Source of the DNA: Sphingobacterium sp. | GTDB taxonomy: Bacteria; Bacteroidota; Bacteroidia; Sphingobacteriales; Sphingobacteriaceae | Assembly (NCBI GenBank): GCA_031277685.1 | Contig: JAITLV010000219.1 | Location: forward strand, 57,191 to 121,190 | DNA length: 64,000 nt | Direction of reading: 5' to 3' | Shown here: positions 62,775 through 64,000 of the stretch, piece by piece | Position numbering within the stretch: position 1 is the first letter of the stretch | How the letters are laid out: every line of letters begins with the position of its first letter | The notes under the pieces: generated by a model | What the model saw: the letters and a program-made list of their open reading frames with translations, nothing else | What the model was told of the DNA's origin: nothing | The model's database searches: none | Translations under genes and position numbers: made by a program

Positions 62775-63980
62775 ATGAGCACATCATCATACTTATCAGA
62801 CAGGATAAATAATTTGTCCGAATCGGCTACACTTAAAATGACCAAGTTGGGCCGCGAATTAGCAGCAAAAGGCGTTAATGTAATTAGCCTTAGCGTAGGT
62901 GAACCTGATTTTAACACTCCTGAACATGTAAAAGATGCAGCAAAGAAGGCCTTGGATGAAAACTGGACACGTTATTCGCCAGTACCAGGATACCCTGAAT
63001 TGCGTCAGGCAATTGTGAATAAATTGAAGGCAGAGAATAACCTGGACTATGATATTTCGCAGATCGTCGTTTCAACAGGTGCAAAACAATCCTTGTCTAA
63101 TGTAATCCTAACATTGATCAACCCAGGTGATGAGGTAATTATTCCTACACCATACTGGGTATCCTACTCAGAAATGGTTGTTTTAGCCGAAGGAAAATCT
63201 GTATTTATCAATACAGAAATCGACAATAACTTTAAGATTACGCCAGCGCAATTGGAAGCGGCTATTACGCCAAAAACCAAATTGTTTATGTTCTCTTCAC
63301 CAAACAATCCGACAGGAACAGTTTATAGTAAAGATGAATTAGCAGCATTGGCTAAAGTTTTTGAAAAGCACCCACAGGTGTTTATTCTATCCGATGAGAT
63401 CTATGAGCACATCAATTTTGTGGACAAACACGAATCCATTGCACAATTTGATAGCATCAAAGATCGTGTTATTATCATCAATGGTTTCTCAAAGGCCTTT
63501 GCCATGACTGGCTGGCGCCTGGGTTATATTGCGGCCAACAAAACAATTGCTGCGGCAAATGACAAACTGCAGGGACAGACAACGTCTGGTACTTGTTCGA
63601 TTTCACAACGTGCCGGTATTGTTGCTTATGAACAGGGATTGGAGTCTGTCAACAAGATGAAAGAAGCCTTTGCACGTCGTCGTCAATTGGTTTATGATCT
63701 ATTGAGTGATATCCCGGGAGTACGCACCAATCTTCCGGAAGGCGCGTTCTATTTCTTTCCAGAGATTTCATCTTTCTTCGGCAAAAAAGACCAAGATGGC
63801 AATATCATCAAAAACTCCTCTGACTTAGCCTTATATTTATTGAATGTTGGTCACGTCGCTACAGTCGGCGGTGATTCATTCGGTAATGACAACTACATTC
63901 GTTTATCTTATGCCGCTTCCGACGAAAGTCTGATCGAAGCATTAAAACGAATCAAAGAAGCATTAGGCAAATTAGCATAA
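62775..63980 (+). CDS. Class I PLP-dependent aminotransferase (aspartate aminotransferase-like)
   Basis: The 401-residue enzyme has the aspartate aminotransferase family plan. SVGEPDFNTPEH is at 40-51, SSPNNPTG at 174-181, the PLP Lys240 lies in NGFSKAFAMTGWRLGY, and the C-terminal RLSYAAS holds the substrate Arg. These match class Ib (thermophile/Bacteroidota) AspAT-type enzymes that use aspartate, sometimes prephenate or aromatic amino acids. Start MSTSSYLSDRINNLSESATL is the conserved N-terminus. The gene seems complete, ending 20 bases before the window edge. Confidence 0.93.
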   Translation: MSTSSYLSDRINNLSESATLKMTKLGRELAAKGVNVISLSVGEPDFNTPEHVKDAAKKALDENWTRYSPVPGYPELRQAIVNKLKAENNLDYDISQIVVSTGAKQSLSNVILTLINPGDEVIIPTPYWVSYSEMVVLAEGKSVFINTEIDNNFKITPAQLEAAITPKTKLFMFSSPNNPTGTVYSKDELAALAKVFEKHPQVFILSDEIYEHINFVDKHESIAQFDSIKDRVIIINGFSKAFAMTGWRLGYIAANKTIAAANDKLQGQTTSGTCSISQRAGIVAYEQGLESVNKMKEAFARRRQLVYDLLSDIPGVRTNLPEGAFYFFPEISSFFGKKDQDGNIIKNSSDLALYLLNVGHVATVGGDSFGNDNYIRLSYAASDESLIEALKRIKEALGKLA

Positions 63981-64000
63981 TCAATACACGATATACTGAA

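Noticed and set aside
1..64000. CRISPR array, tRNA, rRNA, insertion sequence, prophage or integrative element
   Set aside because: No regularly spaced repeats, cloverleaf, transposase, integrase or phage structural gene was seen anywhere in the window.

Overview
The window is chromosomal DNA of a Bacteroidota bacterium, most likely a Sphingobacterium or close Sphingobacteriaceae relative. The evidence is two SusC/SusD pairs, an ECF-sigma/FecR relay, DUF1599/BT_3928-type genes, AT-rich spacers, few Shine-Dalgarno sequences, and repeated promoters of the Bacteroidota form TTG-N17-23-TAnnTTTG. No tRNA, rRNA, CRISPR array, insertion sequence or prophage was seen. The genus is inferred from gene content only.

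Layout. 1-1802: metal (probably copper) handling, with a lipoprotein cut by the window edge, an HMA-like/DUF3347 protein and a Cys-rich HYC_CC_PP-like protein. 1981-6313: single genes (esterase, SRPBCC, MaoC-like, GNAT, YeiH-type transporter, VOC). 6545-8234: cysE-cysM, the two steps of cysteine synthesis. 8436-9594: a DUF3037/HipA-like kinase pair with overlapping ends. 9881-13078: DUF1599, BT_3928, shikimate kinase and a glycerophosphodiesterase lipoprotein. 13267-23754: a seven-gene block with ECF sigma factor, FecR anti-sigma, STN-containing SusC, SusD, DUF4843 lipoprotein, PKD-like lipoprotein and TlpA-type thioredoxin. 24206-28306: a second SusC/SusD pair with a clear promoter and terminator. 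28761-32276: two AraC-type regulators flanking a beta-helix protein and a small regulatory-domain protein. 32488-36622: accessory genes of little known function, including a decayed PhoD-like phosphatase fragment and two small genes. 36695-39423: HxlR regulator with palindromic operator, divergent esterase, S41 peptidase. 39544-46806: a metal-uptake regulon. 45356-63980: mostly housekeeping genes (gpmA, fbaA, folD, lepA, M1 peptidase, Rrf2/NmrA pair, amino-acid permease, CDF transporter, aminotransferase) plus a lipoprotein with LEA-like 11-residue repeats.

The strongest discovery is in the metal region. Three promoters share one composite layout, TTTTG-TTAG-N6-CTAA-N5-TAnnTTTG, in which a palindrome fills the 19-bp spacer between the -33 and -7 elements. 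They drive a TonB-dependent receptor (41859, minus), feoAB (42830, plus) and an uncharacterised two-gene operon at 46120-46747 (minus), made of a 58-residue helical protein and a 153-residue TPR-like protein. A DtxR/MntR-family repressor gene lies between the first two and is the obvious candidate regulator. The small operon is therefore probably an undescribed part of the iron or manganese response. Coordinates for starts were revised where a TTG or GTG 'start' turned out to be the last bases of a -7 promoter element (cysE, DUF1599, Rrf2, CDF).
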